DNA of 37,200 nucleotides from Polaribacter sp. BAL334 (GTDB lineage Bacteria > Bacteroidota > Bacteroidia > Flavobacteriales > Flavobacteriaceae), in contig NZ_JADWOV010000253.1 of the NCBI RefSeq assembly GCF_015767435.1, positions 1 through 37,200 of the forward strand. The letters run 5' to 3'. The number at the start of each line of letters is the position of its first letter. The first letter of the stretch is position 1. Under the pieces are notes generated by a model, which did not search any database, was not told the DNA's origin, and saw only the letters and a program-made list of their open reading frames with translations. Of the stretch, positions 35,033-37,200 are shown piece after piece. The position numbers and the translations under genes are program-made.

Positions 35033-35923
35033 ATGGCGACAGACGGAGTAAAAATAATTGACGGAGACACTGCCCACGACACTTACTGGGGAATTATGGA
35101 TTTGTATGATAGTGGTGCGGATTTTGACTCCATAAACAAAGAATTTCCTCTTATTCAAACTGACTATTTTGACGAATTCGACAACGAAATTTATGTTACT
35201 TCTTGTGCATTGGCAATTTGGGAAATTGGACAAATGACAGATGACAAATTAGTTTTTGTAAAGTCAATTATCGACAAAGGTGTTTGTGTTAAAGAATGGG
35301 CAGAACTAAATGAAAAGGAAGGTAAAGCAAGACAAAAAGAACTTGATAAATTTTGGAAAAAAATAAGTCAATCCAATACTAAAATAAGGGCAAGAAAAAA
35401 GTATAGAAAAATAACTAACTTTTATTTCCAACCAAACGACTTATTAACTTTTCAACTTAAAGACGGAAATTATAGGGCAGTGATTTGTTCAACAATTACC
35501 CAATATAGAGGTCAATGCAATTATATTTTGGTTCCCACAACTTACAATTCAAACAAAAAACCGACAGTTGAGGATTTAAAAGACAAAGAAATATTAGGCA
35601 GACAAATAGGTAGCGGATATGACCAACAAATAACAAGAGAAATGCAACCAGGAATCGAAAGAATTTGGAATTTATCAGGAGGCAACTGTAATTTCTTTTT
35701 TGGAGTAATTCAGCACGCTGTAGACCATAAAGACTTCGTTAAGTTCAAGGACAAATTTGAAAAAGTTGGTACTTTAAAAATAGTAGAAGGACTAAAAAAA
35801 ATGGGGTCATTTGGTTATGAAGTAAACTTCGAAAGGTTTGAGAGTATTTTTGGTGATTTAGAAAATCAAATAAAAATATTTCAACAAAAAAAGTATCCCG
35901 TTAAAATATTATGCGAATTATGA
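35033..35923 (+). CDS. Cassette-2 protein with Imm26-like C-terminal region
   Basis: A 296-residue soluble protein with no signal peptide or membrane segment. The N-terminal half (about 1-110) is acidic and helical (WGIMDLYDSGADFDSI, DEIYVTSCALAIWEIG). After a basic linker (KIRARKKYRK) the sequence FYFQPNDLLTFQLKDGNYRAVI (about 127-148) resembles the start of Imm26-type immunity proteins. I do not recognise the whole protein. It is the sole gene of its cassette and ends 15 bases before the next attC-like core. Cassette genes of this sort are often adaptive or defensive, but no function is assigned. Confidence 0.75.
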   Translation: MATDGVKIIDGDTAHDTYWGIMDLYDSGADFDSINKEFPLIQTDYFDEFDNEIYVTSCALAIWEIGQMTDDKLVFVKSIIDKGVCVKEWAELNEKEGKARQKELDKFWKKISQSNTKIRARKKYRKITNFYFQPNDLLTFQLKDGNYRAVICSTITQYRGQCNYILVPTTYNSNKKPTVEDLKDKEILGRQIGSGYDQQITREMQPGIERIWNLSGGNCNFFFGVIQHAVDHKDFVKFKDKFEKVGTLKIVEGLKKMGSFGYEVNFERFESIFGDLENQIKIFQQKKYPVKILCEL

Positions 35924-35937
35924 CAGAAGAAAAGGCA

Positions 35938-36074
35938 GCCCATAACACCGTATATAATTTATTGCTAGTTCTGGCTTGCTTACGAAAATCCTCACGGATT
36001 TTCTATTCGGTTTGTATTTGCTAAATTAGGTGCTTAAAACACGCAACAAATCATATACAACAACGTTGTAGCAC
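35938..36074 (+). repeat. attC-like site S2 (cassettes 2/3)
   Basis: The left core GCCCATAAC (35938-35946) and right core GTTGTAGCAC (36065-36074) flank inner arms ACCGTATATAATTTATTGC and GCAACAAATCATATAC. The apical hairpin is GAAAATCC-TCAC-GGATTTTC (35984-36003). Total length is 137 bases. Most of the interior is shared with S3. Confidence 0.78.
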
Positions 36075-36126
36075 ATTTGACGCAACCATTTGTATATTTA
36101 TGTATCTTACTAAAAAACATCTTATT

Positions 36127-36597
36127 ATGAAAAAACTATTTTTACTTATTTTTAGCTCATTATTTTTCAATGTAGCCATAGCTCAAACTAATGCTATAAA
36201 AATCACTAACATCAATACTAACAAAGAAAAAATCATTAAAGAGAATAAAAGAATAAAGCTAAAAACATTTGATGGTCGAAAAATTAAAGGCCGATTTAAG
36301 ATTGAAAATAATAGTACAATTATTATTGATAATGTCCGAATAAATTTGTCTGATATTGATGCATTAAAACGGAATCCCCTTTTGACTTCCATTTTTACTT
36401 CTGGATTTCTTATTTATGGTGGAGCTATAACAGCTGGATTTGGTGTTTTAATTGGTGTATTAGTTGATTCAACAGCTTTTTGGCTGACTATTCCAGCAGC
36501 TGGAATGATTTATACTGGAATAAAATCACCAAATTTTAATAAAAATCATAAAACAGATAAAGGATGGAAATTTGAAATCATAACAATATCTGATTAA
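36127..36597 (+). CDS. Cassette-3 secreted or membrane hypothetical protein
   Basis: About 156 residues from the ATG at 36127 (MKKLFLLIFSSLFFNVAIAQ, a signal peptide); an upstream in-frame ATG at 36100 would add nine residues before it. Next come a lysine-rich beta region with LKTFDGRKIKGRFKIENNSTIIIDNVRINLSDIDAL and one or two hydrophobic helices (TSGFLIYGGAITAGFGVLIGVLV, AFWLTIPAAGMIYTGI). A short basic tail with WKFEI ends the protein. The family is common in Bacteroidetes but has no known function. The stop codon is three bases from the attC-like left core. Confidence 0.8.
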   Translation: MKKLFLLIFSSLFFNVAIAQTNAIKITNINTNKEKIIKENKRIKLKTFDGRKIKGRFKIENNSTIIIDNVRINLSDIDALKRNPLLTSIFTSGFLIYGGAITAGFGVLIGVLVDSTAFWLTIPAAGMIYTGIKSPNFNKNHKTDKGWKFEIITISD

Positions 36598-36600
36598 AAC

Positions 36601-36738
36601 GTGCTACAACACCGTATAAAATTAATTGCTAGTTCTAGCCTACTTACGAAAATCCGCAAGGATTTTCTATCTGTGATTTATTTGCTAACTTTAGTACTTG
36701 AACCACGCAACTAATCTTATACAATCACGTTGTAGCAC
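36601..36738 (+). repeat. attC-like site S3 (cassettes 3/4)
   Basis: The left core GTGCTACAAC (36601-36610) and right core GTTGTAGCAC (36729-36738) are perfectly complementary. Inner arms are ACCGTATAAAATTAATTGC and GCAACTAATCTTATAC, and the apical hairpin is GAAAATCC-GCAA-GGATTTTC. It has the same length class as S2 (138 bases) and is strongly similar to it. Confidence 0.8.
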
Positions 36739-36752
36739 ATTAAAAATGACCT

Positions 36753-37175
36753 ATGAAACAGATATTAACTAATGTAGTTTTAATTATTTCAGTACTTGGA
36801 CTTCTTGTCTCTTGTGACCGACCAGATTGCAATAATACAAATCTGATTTTTGAAAACAACTTACCAGATTCAAAGATATATAAGGACGAATTAGTCAAGC
36901 GACTAAATTATATTGACCAAGCAAAACTGACTTATTGGCTTCAAAAGTATGACGAGCAAAATGGAAAAGAATCCTTATACTTTCATATCCAAGGTGATGG
37001 ATTATGTGCTATTCTTCATTTAACCATTAATAATTGGAATAAATTAGAAAATGTTAGAAAAAGAAAAGGAGTTGGTCGTCGAGGAGCAGAATTTACAAAT
37101 TTGAAATTTAAAATTGTTAAAGATTCAATATCAACTGAATTTATATATAAAACATTTGATAGAATAATAGACTAA
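36753..37175 (+). CDS. Cassette-4 small lipoprotein
   Basis: A 140-residue protein with a lipoprotein signal MKQILTNVVLIISVLGLLVSC (Cys21 in LLVSC). A short acidic mature domain follows with LVKRLNYIDQAKLTYWLQKYDEQNG, SLYFHIQGDGLCAILHLTINNW, and a basic RKRKGVGRRG stretch. No family can be named. It starts 15 bases after the attC-like right core and ends eight bases before the next left core, making it a compact single-gene cassette. Its last 116 bases are repeated at the start of the window because the contig closes here. Confidence 0.8.
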   Translation: MKQILTNVVLIISVLGLLVSCDRPDCNNTNLIFENNLPDSKIYKDELVKRLNYIDQAKLTYWLQKYDEQNGKESLYFHIQGDGLCAILHLTINNWNKLENVRKRKGVGRRGAEFTNLKFKIVKDSISTEFIYKTFDRIID

Positions 37176-37200
37176 AAACGTGCTACAACAATGTATATAA
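37060..37200. repeat. Terminal direct repeat, right copy (contig closure)
   Basis: Identical to bases 1-141. See the left copy. If the overlap is removed, the circle is 37,059 bp and the attC-like site S4 is continuous across the join. Confidence 0.95.

Overview
The window looks like a low-GC member of the Flavobacteriaceae (Bacteroidetes). Support for this: a BshA-type bacillithiol glycosyltransferase, a tamB gene divergent from tsaD, TAnnTTTG-type -7 promoter boxes, few Shine-Dalgarno sequences, and many Bacteroidetes-style membrane and thioredoxin-family proteins. The last 141 bases (37060-37200) are identical to the first 141. The contig therefore closes on itself, either as a 37,059-bp circle or as a loop in the assembly graph. 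No replication initiator, partition gene, integrase, transposase, tRNA or rRNA was found.

Two parts with different character can be seen. The larger part (about 3.6-33.4 kb) is ordinary chromosomal core. It holds a MacAB-like ABC efflux operon (7927 down to 3621), a DCC-family thioredoxin-like gene and a HAD phosphatase, a rhodanese/TerB/dicarboxylate-symporter group, bshA, a pfkA-gapA glycolysis pair, a 1489-residue TamB divergent from tsaD, an LtaS-like membrane sulfatase-fold enzyme and an FkbM methyltransferase. These are followed by two thioredoxin-fold genes, an S1/P1 nuclease, a forward cluster (SPFH protein, DUF4177, PH-like membrane protein, alpha/beta hydrolase, ribbon-helix-helix protein), a tightly overlapped TM2/DUF2752/DUF4870/M48 protease operon, and a class A penicillin-binding protein.

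The smaller part (about 34.08 kb to the end, continuing from base 1 to 3268 if the contig is circular) is an integron-like cassette array without a visible integrase. Four complete attC-like sites of about 136-138 bp and two partial ones separate five cassettes. The cassettes carry a frameshifted membrane protein, an Imm26-like protein of unknown function, a secreted/membrane hypothetical protein, a small lipoprotein, and an unusually large four-gene cassette. That last cassette holds an AraC regulator, a tandem ABM-domain secreted protein, a metallo-beta-lactamase-fold hydrolase and a SnoaL-like protein, and it is richer in GC than the core. Each cassette begins with bases complementary to its own end, which is what site-specific recombination at the 3' core of an attC site would produce.

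Between the core and the start of the array (33633-33902) lies an inverted set of 14 copies of a CGGAACG motif at exact 21-bp spacing around an 18-bp palindrome. A pair of 113-bp palindromic intergenic repeats and a small TAGAAGTTAGA-type repeat tract complete the repetitive content.
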